A stretch of DNA of 64,000 nucleotides from Gammaproteobacteria bacterium (lineage in GTDB: Bacteria; Pseudomonadota; Gammaproteobacteria; Pseudomonadales; Pseudomonadaceae). The stretch spans positions 1-64,000 of the forward strand of contig JAHJXZ010000103.1 in assembly GCA_018827205.1 (NCBI GenBank). The letters are read 5' to 3'. Made by a program: the position numbers and the translations under genes. Below, piece after piece: positions 18,305-27,425 of the stretch; positions within the stretch are counted from its first letter, which is position 1; each line of letters starts with the position of its first letter. The notes below the pieces were generated by a model. The model was not told where the DNA came from and ran no database searches. It saw only the letters and a program-made list of their open reading frames with translations.

Positions 18305-18772
18305 GTGCGGATCAAACTGATCGCAGTCGGCTCGCGCATGCCGCGCTGGGTGGAAGAAGGTTGGCAGGAATATGCCAAGCGCATGCCCAGCGAACTGTCC
18401 CTGGAGCTGGTGGAAATTCCGCTGACCACGCGCGGCAAGAATGCTGATGTGGCGCGGATGATCCGTCAGGAGGGCGAGGCCATGCTGGCTAAGGTCGCTC
18501 CGGGTGAACGGATTGTTACCCTGGAAGTCGAAGGACGACCTTGGAGCACCGAGCAGTTGGCGGTCGAACTCGATAAATGGCGTCTGGATGCGCGCACTGT
18601 CAATCTGATGGTCGGCGGCCCGGAAGGGCTTGCGCCTGAGGTGCAGGCGCGCAGTGAGCAGCGCTGGTCGCTGTCGCCGTTGACCTTGCCGCACCCGTTG
18701 GTGCGTATTCTGATCGGCGAACAGATGTATCGTGCCTGGACTGTATTGTCCGGCCACCCTTACCACAAGTAA
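18305..18772 (+). CDS. rlmH: 23S rRNA pseudouridine-1915 N3-methyltransferase
   Basis: SPOUT-class methyltransferase that methylates pseudouridine 1915 in helix 69 of 23S rRNA on assembled 70S ribosomes. The 155-residue length is exact for the family. Signatures are [24 protein letters not shown] and, in the knotted SAM site, [14 protein letters not shown] and [23 protein letters not shown]. The start is GTG 18305 with AAGGA upstream, 12 nt after rsfS. Confidence 0.96.
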   Translation: MRIKLIAVGSRMPRWVEEGWQEYAKRMPSELSLELVEIPLTTRGKNADVARMIRQEGEAMLAKVAPGERIVTLEVEGRPWSTEQLAVELDKWRLDARTVNLMVGGPEGLAPEVQARSEQRWSLSPLTLPHPLVRILIGEQMYRAWTVLSGHPYHK

Positions 18773-18785
18773 CCAGCAGCCACCG

Positions 18786-20675
18786 ATGCCGCAACCAATC
18801 CGCCTCAAAGACCACGAGAAAGACGGCCGCCTGATCCGCAAGCGGGCGGTGGTCGGTGCTGTGGTGGTTTTGCTGCTGACCTCGGTGCTTGTGGCGCGCA
18901 TGTATTACCTGCAGGTGGTGCAGTTCGAACACCACACCACCTTGGCGGAAAACAACCGCATCCACGTGCAGCCGATTCCGCCGAGCCGTGGGCTGATCTA
19001 CGACCGCAACGGGGTGATCGTCGCCGATAACCGTCCCAGTTTTAGTTTGACCCTGACCCGCGAACGCGCGGGTGACTGGCTGCAGGTGCTCGACGGGATC
19101 GTCGACGTGCTGGAGCTGGGCCCGGATGAGCGGGCGTTGTTCGAGCGCCGCGTGCGCCAGGGGCGCCGGCCGTTCGAGCCGGTGCCGGTGCTGTTTGAGT
19201 TGACTGAAGAGCAGATTGCCCGCGTGGCGATCAATCAGTTCCGTTTGCCAGGGGTGGAAGTCGTCGCGCAGCTGGTACGGCATTACCCGTTGGGCGAGCA
19301 CTTTGCTCATTCGGTGGGCTATGTCGGGCGGATCAACGAGAAAGAGCTGAAAGAGCTCGACCCGGTGGCTTACAGCGGTACGCACCATATCGGCAAGACC
19401 GGTATCGAGCGCTTCTATGAGGATGATCTGCACGGCCAGGTGGGTTACGAGGAAGTCGAAACCAACGCCCGTGGCCGCGTATTGCGAGTACTCAAGCGCA
19501 CCGATCCGACGCCCGGCAAGGACATTGTGCTGAGCCTCGATATTCGCTTGCAGGAGGCTGCCGAAGCCGCCCTGGCAGGCCGGCGTGGCGCTATTGTGGC
19601 GATTCAGCCGCAGACCGGTGAAGTGCTGGCGATGGTCAGTCAGCCCAGTTTTGACCCAAACCCATTTGTGACCGGCATCGGTTTCAAGGCCTATGCCGAT
19701 TTGCGCGACTCTATTGATCGACCGCTTTACAACCGCGTGTTACGTGGTCTCTATCCCCCCGGCTCGACCATCAAACCAATGGTTGCAGTGTCGGGGCTGG
19801 ATGCCGGAGTGGTGACGCCGCAGACCCGCGTGTTCGATCCCGGTTTTTACCAGCTGCAGGGCCACAGCCATAAATACCGCAACTGGAACCGCACGGGTGA
19901 CGGCTGGGTGGATATGGATCTGGCCATCTCCCGTTCCAACGACACTTATTTTTACTCGCTGGCGCACAAGATGGGCATCGACCGCCTGCATGACTACATG
20001 AGCCGTTTTGGCCTGGGTCAGCGCGTGTCGCTGGACATGTTTGAAGAAACCGCCGGGCTGATGCCCTCGCGCGAGTGGAAGCGGGCACGTTACCGGCAGG
20101 CTTGGTATCCGGGGGAAACGCTGATTCTCGGTATTGGTCAGGGCTACATGCAGACCACGCCATTGCAGCTGGCCCAGGCCGTGACGCTGATGGCGACGCG
20201 CGGCAAGTGGATTCGTCCGCATTTGGCCAAGACCATTCAGGGGCGTGTTCCCGTAGACCCCAATCCATTACCCGATATCGTCCTGCGTGATCCGAAGTTC
20301 TGGGATAACGGGCGGCATGGGATGGAGCAGGTGATGCACGGCCCGCGCGGCACCGCGCGCAAGGTGGGTGATGCGGCGCTGTACCGGATGGCGGGTAAGA
20401 GCGGCACCGCGCAGGTGGTGGCGATCAAGCAGGGCGAGAAATACGACCGTAGCAAGGTGGCTGAGCGTCATCGCGACCATGCGCTGTTCGTCGCTTTTGC
20501 GCCGGCGGATAACCCGCAGATTGCCGTGGCGGTGATGGTCGAAAACGGCGAGTCGGGTTCCGGGGTTGCCGCCCCTGTGGTCAAGCAGGTGATCGATGCC
20601 TGGCTGCTGGATGAGAATGGCCAGTTGAAGGCCGAATATGCCCCGCCGGTGGCGGCTGAGGTTATCGCGCCATGA
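18786..20675 (+). CDS. mrdA: Penicillin-binding protein 2, elongasome transpeptidase
   Basis: Class B PBP (also called pbpA in Pseudomonas) that cross-links peptidoglycan during side-wall elongation with RodA and MreBCD. The 629 residues comprise a short cytoplasmic tail, one membrane helix (VVGAVVVLLLTSVLVARMYY), a pedestal domain (IPPSRGLIYDRNG) and a transpeptidase domain with SxxK STIK at Ser327, SRSN as the SxN motif and KSG at about 538-540. ATG 18786 lies 13 nt after rlmH. The rodA start overlaps its stop by four bases, so the two partners are translationally coupled. Confidence 0.96.
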   Translation: MPQPIRLKDHEKDGRLIRKRAVVGAVVVLLLTSVLVARMYYLQVVQFEHHTTLAENNRIHVQPIPPSRGLIYDRNGVIVADNRPSFSLTLTRERAGDWLQVLDGIVDVLELGPDERALFERRVRQGRRPFEPVPVLFELTEEQIARVAINQFRLPGVEVVAQLVRHYPLGEHFAHSVGYVGRINEKELKELDPVAYSGTHHIGKTGIERFYEDDLHGQVGYEEVETNARGRVLRVLKRTDPTPGKDIVLSLDIRLQEAAEAALAGRRGAIVAIQPQTGEVLAMVSQPSFDPNPFVTGIGFKAYADLRDSIDRPLYNRVLRGLYPPGSTIKPMVAVSGLDAGVVTPQTRVFDPGFYQLQGHSHKYRNWNRTGDGWVDMDLAISRSNDTYFYSLAHKMGIDRLHDYMSRFGLGQRVSLDMFEETAGLMPSREWKRARYRQAWYPGETLILGIGQGYMQTTPLQLAQAVTLMATRGKWIRPHLAKTIQGRVPVDPNPLPDIVLRDPKFWDNGRHGMEQVMHGPRGTARKVGDAALYRMAGKSGTAQVVAIKQGEKYDRSKVAERHRDHALFVAFAPADNPQIAVAVMVENGESGSGVAAPVVKQVIDAWLLDENGQLKAEYAPPVAAEVIAP

Positions 20676-21817
20676 GTAATAGTTTCGATCGAAACTTATC
20701 AACCGAAGACTTGCTGCGCCGCCGTGCAAGCGTGCTGCAGCGCCTGCACATCGACGGCATTCTGCTGTTGCTGTTGCTGATTCTGGCGACCGGTAGTCTG
20801 TTCATTTTGTACTCCGCCAGTGGCAAGAACGTCGACATGCTGATGAAGCAGGCCAGCTCCTTCGGCATTGGCCTGGTCGGCATGTTTATCATTGCCCAGT
20901 TCGAGCCGCGGTTTATGGCGCGCTGGATACCCTTGGCCTATGTCGGCGGCGTTGGTTTGCTGGTGGCGGTGGATGTCATGGGGCATAACGCCATGGGCGC
21001 CACTCGCTGGATCAATATCCCAGGGGTGATTCGCTTTCAGCCCTCGGAGTTTATGAAGATCATCATGCCGGCGACCATTGCCTGGTACCTGTCGAACCGC
21101 AGTTTGCCGCCGCGGCTGAAGCATATTTGCATCAGCCTGGCGATGATCATCGTGCCGTTTGTGCTGATTTTGCTGCAGCCCGACTTGGGTACCTCGCTGT
21201 TGATCATCGCCTCGGGCGGCTTCGTCTTGTTTATCGCTGGGCTGCAGTGGCGTTGGGTTGTCGGTGCGGTAACGGCGGTGGTGCCGATTGCCATCGGTAT
21301 GTGGTTCTTTGTTATGCGTGATTATCAGAAACAGCGCGTGCTGACTTTCCTCAACCCGGAGAGTGATCCGCTGGGCAGTGGCTGGAACATCATCCAGTCC
21401 AAGGCAGCGATTGGTTCGGGCGGGGTGCTCGGCAAGGGCTGGTTGCAAGGCACGCAATCGCACCTGGATTTTCTGCCGGAGAGCCACACCGACTTCATCA
21501 TCGCCGTCCTGGCCGAGGAATTCGGCCTGGTTGGCGTGTGTTTGTTACTGCTGGTGTACATGCTGTTGATCAGTCGCGGCCTGGTGATTACCGTGCAAGC
21601 GCAGACGCTGTTCGGTAAGCTTCTCGCCGGCGCGTTGACCATGACCTTCTTCGTTTATGTCTTCGTCAATATCGGTATGGTCAGTGGCCTGCTGCCGGTG
21701 GTGGGTGTGCCGCTGCCGTTTATCAGCTATGGCGGCACCTCGTTGATCACCCTGCTGGCGGGGTTTGGAATTTTGATGTCGATCCACACTCATCGTAAGT
21801 GGATGACACAGGCTTGA
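20672..21817 (+). CDS. rodA: SEDS peptidoglycan polymerase RodA
   Basis: A 381-residue polytopic SEDS-family glycosyltransferase that polymerises lipid II for cell elongation in complex with PBP2. Signatures are GATRWINIPGVIRFQPSEFMK, LLQPDLGTSLLI, the LPESHTDFIIAVLAEEFGL loop and the C-terminal LPVVGVPLPFISYGGTSLI. About ten hydrophobic helices are visible. The ATG overlaps the mrdA TGA (ATGA). Confidence 0.96.
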   Translation: MSNSFDRNLSTEDLLRRRASVLQRLHIDGILLLLLLILATGSLFILYSASGKNVDMLMKQASSFGIGLVGMFIIAQFEPRFMARWIPLAYVGGVGLLVAVDVMGHNAMGATRWINIPGVIRFQPSEFMKIIMPATIAWYLSNRSLPPRLKHICISLAMIIVPFVLILLQPDLGTSLLIIASGGFVLFIAGLQWRWVVGAVTAVVPIAIGMWFFVMRDYQKQRVLTFLNPESDPLGSGWNIIQSKAAIGSGGVLGKGWLQGTQSHLDFLPESHTDFIIAVLAEEFGLVGVCLLLLVYMLLISRGLVITVQAQTLFGKLLAGALTMTFFVYVFVNIGMVSGLLPVVGVPLPFISYGGTSLITLLAGFGILMSIHTHRKWMTQA

Positions 21818-21825
21818 TTGGGATT

Positions 21826-22845
21826 ATGAATTCAATGCAAAACGCGCGTGGTTGGATGGTACGTACTGCACCTTGGCTGGCTCTGGTCGGGGTGTGCGGG
21901 GTGGTTCAGCCGGCGGCTGCCGGAGACTACCAGCAGTCACCCCAGGTGGCCGAGTTCGTTGCCGAAATGACCCGTGATTATGGCTTTGCTGGTGAGCAAC
22001 TGGTCGAGCTGTTCGCTCAGGTCGAGCGCAAACAGGCGATTCTGGATGCCATTTCGCGCCCTGCCGAAAAAGCTAAACCGTGGAAGGATTACCGGCCAAT
22101 CTTTATCACCGACAAGCGCATCAGCAAAGGTGTCGAGTTCTGGAAGCAGCATGAGGAAACCCTGGCCCGCGCGGAGGCTGAGTACGGTGTGCCGGCTCAG
22201 GTGATAGTGGCAATCATCGGGGTGGAAACCTTCTACGGCGGCAATACCGGCAGCTGGCGGGTGATGGATGCGCTGTCGACTCTGGCCTTTGACTACCCAC
22301 CGCGTGCGCCATTCTTCCGCAAGGAGCTGCGCGAATTCCTCCTGCTGACCCGGGAAGAGCAGGTTGAGCCGCTGAGCATGACCGGCTCCTACGCCGGAGC
22401 CATGGGCTTGCCGCAGTTTATGCCGAGCAGCTTCCGCGCCTATGCCGTGGATTTCGACGGCGACGGTCATATCAATATCTGGAACAACCCGACCGATGCC
22501 ATCGGCAGTGTGGCCAGCTACTTCAAGCGCCACCACTGGCAGCCCGGGCAACCTGTGGTCAGCGCCGCCACCGTTAAGGGCGCGCAGGCCGAGCAAGGCC
22601 TGAGCGTGGGCCTGGACCCAGAGAAGAATGTCGCTGAGCTGCGTGAGCTGGGCTGGACCAGTGCCGATCCGCTGGCTGACGACTTGCCGGTAACCGCCTT
22701 CCGTCTGGAAGGTGGTGCTGGTGCCGAGCACTGGCTGGGCTTGCCTAACTTCTTTGTCATCACCCGCTACAATCGCAGTGTGATGTATGCCATGGCAGTC
22801 AATCAGCTGGCTGAGTTGCTGGTGGATGCACGGGGTAAGAACTGA
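21826..22845 (+). CDS. mltB: Lytic murein transglycosylase B
   Basis: Periplasmic lytic transglycosylase (SltB1 in Pseudomonas naming) that cleaves the MurNAc-GlcNAc bond to give 1,6-anhydro ends. The 339 residues begin with a signal peptide without a lipobox cysteine, so a soluble form is predicted. The catalytic segment IIGVETFYGGNTG carries the Glu (about residue 134), and GSYAGAMGLPQFMPSSFRAYAVDFDGDGH is diagnostic. ATG 21826 was chosen; an in-frame ATG nine bases later is an alternative. It ends in a one-base overlap (TGATG) with rlpA. Confidence 0.94.
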   Translation: MNSMQNARGWMVRTAPWLALVGVCGVVQPAAAGDYQQSPQVAEFVAEMTRDYGFAGEQLVELFAQVERKQAILDAISRPAEKAKPWKDYRPIFITDKRISKGVEFWKQHEETLARAEAEYGVPAQVIVAIIGVETFYGGNTGSWRVMDALSTLAFDYPPRAPFFRKELREFLLLTREEQVEPLSMTGSYAGAMGLPQFMPSSFRAYAVDFDGDGHINIWNNPTDAIGSVASYFKRHHWQPGQPVVSAATVKGAQAEQGLSVGLDPEKNVAELRELGWTSADPLADDLPVTAFRLEGGAGAEHWLGLPNFFVITRYNRSVMYAMAVNQLAELLVDARGKN

Positions 22846-23849
22846 TGTCGCGTTTGCCTTTTAAATTGGCTGCCTATGGCAGCTTGGCGCTGCTGCTGGC
22901 CAGCTGCTCGTCGACCCGTGCGCCGCAACCGGTTGCGCCAGTGCAGCAGGGTGGCGCGATTTCCGGACCGGGTGATTTCAATCGTCCACACAAAGATGGC
23001 GCGCCTTGGTGGGATGTCGACGTGTCGCGGATTCCCGATGCGGTGCCGATGCCGCATTACGGCCCGGTCAAAGCCAGCCCGTATACCGTGTTCGGCAAGC
23101 AGTACTACCCGATTCCGGATGCCCGTCGCTATCAGGCTGTTGGCCCCGCATCCTGGTATGGCACCAAGTTTCATGGTCAGGCCACTGCCAACGGTGAAAC
23201 CTACGATTTGTATGGCATGACAGCTGCTCACAAGACCCTGCCGCTGCCCAGCTATGTGCGCGTGACCAACCTGGACAACGGCAAGAGTGCCATTGTGCGG
23301 GTCAACGACCGCGGCCCGTTCTATTCCGATCGGATTATCGACCTGTCCTTTGCTGCGGCGAAGAAGCTTGGTTATGCCGAAAACGGTACTGCGCGGGTCA
23401 AGGTTGAAGGCATCGACCCGCACGAGTGGTGGGCTCAGCAGGGCCGTCCAGTGCCAATGGTATTGGCTGCGCCGCAGCAAGTTGCTCAGGCTCAGCCAGT
23501 TGCGCAGCCTATGGCGCAAGCGGTGGAACAGTATTCGCCGCCACCGCAGCAGCATGCTGCCGCGGTGCTCCCCGTGCAGATTGACGCAAAAAAAAACGCT
23601 TTAGCCGGAGCCTCTGGCCTGTATCTCCAAGTGGGCGCCTTCGCCAATCCGGACGCTGCGGAACTCCTCAGATCGAAGCTGAGCGAGACGGTGGCTGCGC
23701 CAGTGTTCGTCAGCTCAGTGGTGCGCAACCAGCAGATATTGCACCGCGTGCGTCTGGGACCTTTGAGCAGCCAGAGCGAGGCTGAGCAGTTGCAGAGCAG
23801 CGTGCGCCTGGCCAACCTCGGTGAGCCAACCCTGGTCAAGGCAGACTGA
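22845..23849 (+). CDS. rlpA: Septal lytic transglycosylase RlpA
   Basis: An outer-membrane lipoprotein of 334 residues that cleaves denuded glycans at the septum. It has a type II signal peptide with lipobox LLASC, a double-psi beta-barrel domain (GPASWYGTKFHGQATANGET, AAHKTLPLPSYVRVTN, VRVNDRGPF with the catalytic Asp, RIIDLSFAAAKKLG), a Gln/Pro/Ala-rich linker and a C-terminal SPOR domain (LYLQVGAFANPDAAELLRSKL) that binds denuded peptidoglycan. Translation is coupled to mltB. A second, SPOR-less RlpA-like protein is encoded at 46.5 kb. Confidence 0.95.
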   Translation: MSRLPFKLAAYGSLALLLASCSSTRAPQPVAPVQQGGAISGPGDFNRPHKDGAPWWDVDVSRIPDAVPMPHYGPVKASPYTVFGKQYYPIPDARRYQAVGPASWYGTKFHGQATANGETYDLYGMTAAHKTLPLPSYVRVTNLDNGKSAIVRVNDRGPFYSDRIIDLSFAAAKKLGYAENGTARVKVEGIDPHEWWAQQGRPVPMVLAAPQQVAQAQPVAQPMAQAVEQYSPPPQQHAAAVLPVQIDAKKNALAGASGLYLQVGAFANPDAAELLRSKLSETVAAPVFVSSVVRNQQILHRVRLGPLSSQSEAEQLQSSVRLANLGEPTLVKAD

Positions 23850-23888
23850 CAGGGCACTTCTGGTTCTTCTGCAGGACTAAACAAACAA

Positions 23889-23914
23889 CTCCGGCCAGCC
23901 ACGGTTGGCCGGAG
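23889..23914 (+). terminator. Hairpin between rlpA and dacC
   Basis: CTCCGGCCA (23889-23897) pairs perfectly with TGGCCGGAG (23906-23914), 40 nt after rlpA. No T-run follows, so termination strength is uncertain; it may separate dacC from the elongation operon. Confidence 0.45.
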
Positions 23915-23971
23915 GGATTAGCAACTTATGCCCACTGGGCCTGTTCGACCATCAGCAATCTAGAGAGACGG

Positions 23972-25147
23972 ATGAATATCACCAGCTTTGCGCAACGCGT
24001 TTTCCTGTCACTTTCCCTGCTAAGCGCCCCGGCTGTTTGGGCCAATGAACAAGTAATTCCTTCTGCGCCGCAGTTGGCTGCCAAATCCTATGTGCTGTTG
24101 GATGCCGCCAGCGGTAAGGTGCTGGTGGAGAACAACGGTGACCAGCGCCTGCCGCCGGCCAGCCTGACTAAACTGATGACCGCCTACATCGCCACCTTGG
24201 AAATTCGCAAGGGCAAGATTGGCACGCAGGATATGGTGCCGGTCAGCGAGCACGCCTGGCGTACCGGTGGCGCTGCCTCCGGCGGGTCGACCATGTTCCT
24301 GCCGCTGAACAGCCAGGCTAGTGTCGATGACCTGCTGCACGGTGTGATCATTCAGTCCGGCAACGACGCCAGTATCGCCCTGGCCGAGTACATCGCTGGC
24401 AGCGAAGATGCCTTCGCCGACATGATGAACGAAACTGCTGCGCGTCTGGGTATGAGCAACAGCCACTTTATGAATGCCACAGGTCTGCCGCACGCGGAGC
24501 ACTACTCGAGTGCCCATGATATGGCCATCCTGGCTCGTGCCATCATCAATGAAGACCAAGAACACTACGCGATTTACGCGCAGAAAGAGTTTCTCTGGAA
24601 CAACATCAAACAGGGCAATCGCAACCTGCTGTTGTGGCGTGACAAGACCGTTGATGGCTTGAAAACCGGTCACACCGCCGAGGCGGGTTACTGCCTGGTG
24701 GCTTCTGCTGTACGTGATGGTGCGCGGATGATCACCTCGGTATTCGGTACCGTCAGCGAGTCGGCCCGTGCTGCCGAAACCCAGAAGTTGCTGACCTATG
24801 GCTTCCGCTTCTTCGAAACCCGCACCTTCTACAAAAAAGGCCAGGAACTGGCTCAGGCCCAGGTGTGGAAAGGCACTGTGCGTCAGGTCAAAGCCGGCCT
24901 TGGCGCTGATCTGAGCTTGACCCTGCCGAAGGGCCAGCTGGAAAAACTGCAAGCAGGCATGATCCTCAACCCGCAGCTCACCGCCCCGATTGCTCAGGGT
25001 GATGTGATCGGCAAGGTTGAGGTGAAACTGGGTGAAGAAGTGGTGCACAGCGCCGATCTGATTGCCCTTGAGGCTGTTGAGGAAGGTAGTTTCTTCCGCC
25101 GCCTGTGGGATAGCATCAGCCTGTTCTTCTTCGGATTATTCAACTGA
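23972..25147 (+). CDS. dacC: D-alanyl-D-alanine carboxypeptidase (PBP5/6 type)
   Basis: Trims the terminal D-Ala from peptidoglycan pentapeptides in the periplasm, limiting cross-linking. The 391 residues have a cleavable signal (SAPAVWA), the three class C motifs SLTK (Ser64), SGN (IIQSGNDASIAL) and KTG (231-233), a PBP5 C-terminal domain, and a final amphipathic helix (SFFRRLWDSISLFFFGLF) that anchors it to the inner membrane. GAGAGACGG precedes the ATG. It is followed by the ybeD-lipB genes as in E. coli. Confidence 0.95.
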   Translation: MNITSFAQRVFLSLSLLSAPAVWANEQVIPSAPQLAAKSYVLLDAASGKVLVENNGDQRLPPASLTKLMTAYIATLEIRKGKIGTQDMVPVSEHAWRTGGAASGGSTMFLPLNSQASVDDLLHGVIIQSGNDASIALAEYIAGSEDAFADMMNETAARLGMSNSHFMNATGLPHAEHYSSAHDMAILARAIINEDQEHYAIYAQKEFLWNNIKQGNRNLLLWRDKTVDGLKTGHTAEAGYCLVASAVRDGARMITSVFGTVSESARAAETQKLLTYGFRFFETRTFYKKGQELAQAQVWKGTVRQVKAGLGADLSLTLPKGQLEKLQAGMILNPQLTAPIAQGDVIGKVEVKLGEEVVHSADLIALEAVEEGSFFRRLWDSISLFFFGLFN

Positions 25148-25220
25148 TAGCGTGACCAGCGCGCCTCTGCTGACCCGCAGGGGCGTTGTTGTTGCCACGG
25201 CTTACGAGGCCGTTACTGCC

Positions 25221-25496
25221 ATGACTCAACCAGACGTCAAATCGCACAAAATCGAATTTCCCTGCGCTGACTACCCGATCAAGGTGGTTGGCGACAGTGG
25301 TGCCGACTACAAGAGCACGGTGGTCGAGATCCTTAGCCAGCATGCCAAGGTCGATCTCAGCACCCTGGCCGAGCGCCAGAGCAGCAACGGCAAGTACACC
25401 ACCGTGCAGCTGCATATCGAAGCCACCAGCGAAGATCAGCTACGCGATATCAATAGCGCCCTGCGCGCGACCGGTATCGTGCACATGGTGCTCTGA
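25221..25496 (+). CDS. ybeD: YbeD-like DUF493 family protein
   Basis: A 91-residue ACT-like fold protein of the UPF0250/DUF493 family: [20 protein letters not shown] at the N-terminus, then VEILSQHA and [16 protein letters not shown]. Its role is unknown, but it is almost always placed between dacA/dacC and lipB, suggesting a link to lipoate metabolism or regulation. ATG 25221 is preceded by GAGG; the upstream in-frame extension overlaps dacC and is not conserved in character. It overlaps lipB by one base. Confidence 0.92.
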   Translation: MTQPDVKSHKIEFPCADYPIKVVGDSGADYKSTVVEILSQHAKVDLSTLAERQSSNGKYTTVQLHIEATSEDQLRDINSALRATGIVHMVL

Positions 25497-26149
25497 TGAG
25501 CCTGCCGCTCGGCTTTCGTGAGCTGGGCCAGGTCGACTATCAGCCTACCTGGCATGCGATGCAGCGCTTTACCGACACGCGCGATATGGAGACGCCAGAC
25601 GAAATTTGGCTGCTTGAGCACTCTCCGGTATTTACCCAGGGCCAGGCCGGCAAAGCCGAGCATGTGCTGTTTCCGGGTGATATTCCGGTGGTGCAGGTCG
25701 ATCGTGGCGGCCAGGTGACCTACCACGGCCCCGGCCAGCTGGTGGCTTACCTGCTGCTTGACGTGCGCCGCAGTGGTATCGGTGTACGTGAGCTAGTCAG
25801 TCGGATTGAGCGCAGCCTGATCGATTTGCTTGCCAGCTATGGTGTCAGCGCCAATGCAAAGCCGGATGCCCCGGGTGTGTATGTGAATGGCGCGAAGATC
25901 GCCTCGCTAGGCCTGCGTATCCGCAATGGTCGCAGCTTCCATGGCCTGGCGCTGAATGTGGATATGGATCTGCAGCCGTTTCAGCGCATAAACCCCTGTG
26001 GCTATGCCGGCATGGCCATGACCCAGTTAGCCGATCAGGTGACGGGGCCGATAGCGCTGTCCGAGGTCAGTGCGCGGCTGCGTGAGCAACTGGTCAAGCA
26101 CCTCGACTACGCGTATCAGCAGACTCTGACTGGCGCAATAGACTGCTAG
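25496..26149 (+). CDS. lipB: Lipoyl(octanoyl) transferase
   Basis: Transfers octanoate from octanoyl-ACP to the lipoyl domains of E2 subunits and GcvH, the first step of lipoate synthesis. The 217 residues show [43 protein letters not shown] (catalytic Lys) and [14 protein letters not shown] (catalytic Cys). TGATG overlap with ybeD indicates coupled translation. LipA, the next enzyme of the pathway, is convergent just downstream. Confidence 0.96.
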   Translation: MSLPLGFRELGQVDYQPTWHAMQRFTDTRDMETPDEIWLLEHSPVFTQGQAGKAEHVLFPGDIPVVQVDRGGQVTYHGPGQLVAYLLLDVRRSGIGVRELVSRIERSLIDLLASYGVSANAKPDAPGVYVNGAKIASLGLRIRNGRSFHGLALNVDMDLQPFQRINPCGYAGMAMTQLADQVTGPIALSEVSARLREQLVKHLDYAYQQTLTGAIDC

Positions 26150-26162
26150 AACGGGGCAAAAA

Positions 26163-26206
26163 CACAAACGCCTGGCCCCAGGCAAAGCCCAGGGGCAGGC
26201 GTTGTG
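26163..26206. terminator. Bidirectional terminator between lipB and lipA
   Basis: A long hairpin between the two convergent stops: CACAAACGCCTGG on the left pairs with CAGGCGTTGTGTG on the right, with a further CCCC/GGGG pairing inside. It serves both lipB and lipA transcripts. Confidence 0.7.
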
Positions 26207-26214
26207 TGGCTCAA

Positions 26215-27267
26215 TCAGTTTAGATTGAGGGCAGGAATCAGGCTGTTATCGAGTTGTTGGCCCGGAACGGGCACCGGAGCGGCCAGGCCCAGGTTGTTCT
26301 TCTCGAACACCTTGTCGGCGCGGTAGCTGGAGCGTACCAGTGGGCCGGCGGCGACTTCCATAAAGCCTTTCTGCAGACCAATTTCACGGAAGCGATTGAA
26401 TTCTTCCGGGGTGACCCAACGCTGAACCTTCAGGTGGTTGCGCGTGGGCTGCAGGTATTGGCCGAGGGTGAGGATATCGACGCCAATGGCGCGCAGGTCA
26501 TCCATGGTCTCGATGATTTCCTCGTCGGTCTCACCCAGGCCCAGCATCAGGCTGGTTTTGGTCAGTATGTCCGGACGATGGCGCTTGGCGTGCTCCAGTG
26601 CGCGTAGGGTCTTCTCGTAGCCGGCACGCGGGTCGCGCACTTCATGGGTCAGGCGTTTGACCGTCTCGACGTTCTGCGCGAACACCTCAAGGCCGGAGTC
26701 CACCACGCGCTCGATGGCCTGCAGGTCGCCATCGAAGTCCGGAGTCAGGGCCTCGACCACTACGTGCGGTGTATTTTCCTTGATCGCCCGTACACAGGCA
26801 GCATAGTGGCTGGCGCCGCCGTCATCCAGGTCGTCGCGATCCACAGAGGTCAGCACGATATAGCGCAGCGCCATCAACTCCACCGACTTGGCGGTGTTCT
26901 GCGGCTCTTCCAGGTCCAGCCAGCCGTTCGGGTTGCCGGTATCTACCGCGCAGAAGCGGCAGGCGCGGGTGCATACCGAACCCATCAGCATGATGGTGGC
27001 AGTGCCGTTGGACCAGCATTCACCCATGTTCGGGCAGTGGGACTCCTGGCACACAGTGCTCAGGCGGTGTTCACTGACGTTGCGCTTGACCGCCTCGAAG
27101 CGGCTGCCGCCAGGTGCCTTGACTCGTAGCCACTTGGGTTTTGGCTCGAACACCTGAGGCTCACTGGAGGCGCGGCGCTTTTGTCCGTCCTTGATCGCGG
27201 TGATGCCTTGGGTGGTACGGAATTTTTCGCCACTGGCGACGGTTTTAGGCGGGGAGGTATCGGACAT
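26215..27267 (-). CDS. lipA: Lipoyl synthase
   Basis: Radical-SAM enzyme that inserts two sulfur atoms into the octanoyl group on carrier proteins. The 350 residues carry both iron-sulfur cysteine sets: an auxiliary cluster CxxxxxCPNMGEC and the radical-[11 protein letters not shown]. Further signatures are [28 protein letters not shown] and [26 protein letters not shown] 27267 was preferred to an in-frame TTG two codons upstream. It completes the lipoate pathway begun by the convergent lipB. Confidence 0.96.
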   Translation of the reverse strand: MSDTSPPKTVASGEKFRTTQGITAIKDGQKRRASSEPQVFEPKPKWLRVKAPGGSRFEAVKRNVSEHRLSTVCQESHCPNMGECWSNGTATIMLMGSVCTRACRFCAVDTGNPNGWLDLEEPQNTAKSVELMALRYIVLTSVDRDDLDDGGASHYAACVRAIKENTPHVVVEALTPDFDGDLQAIERVVDSGLEVFAQNVETVKRLTHEVRDPRAGYEKTLRALEHAKRHRPDILTKTSLMLGLGETDEEIIETMDDLRAIGVDILTLGQYLQPTRNHLKVQRWVTPEEFNRFREIGLQKGFMEVAAGPLVRSSYRADKVFEKNNLGLAAPVPVPGQQLDNSLIPALNLN

Positions 27268-27300
27268 CGGCAATCTGGGCTCCGCTAGAGGCTCCGTGGA

Positions 27301-27323
27301 CGAGGCGGCTTGTGGCCGCCTCG
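27301..27323 (-). promoter_or_regulatory. Hairpin upstream of lipA
   Basis: CGAGGCGGC (27301-27309) pairs perfectly with GCCGCCTCG (27315-27323), 34 nt upstream of the lipA ATG. It lacks a T-run on either side; it could be a leader structure of lipA or part of the termination zone of the upstream gene. Confidence 0.35.
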
Positions 27324-27396
27324 CAGCTTATCACAGAAGCTGACTGTTCAGTCCGGCGGGCGCCGTGCGGTTTTGGCGTCCACAGAGGAGGGCCGG

Positions 27397-27420
27397 CGCG
27401 CAGCGTTGGTGCGCTGCGCG
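27397..27420 (-). terminator. Hairpin after the MltB-like gene
   Basis: CGCGCAGCG (27397-27405) pairs with CGCTGCGCG (27412-27420), five bases downstream of the minus-strand stop at 27426. It is GC-rich without a T-run, so it is either a weak terminator or a 3'-protecting hairpin. Confidence 0.4.
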
Positions 27421-27425
27421 ATTAC

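Noticed and set aside
17897..18901. A 334-codon minus-strand frame across rsfS, rlmH and mrdA
   Set aside because: Antisense to three conserved genes and without domain similarity.
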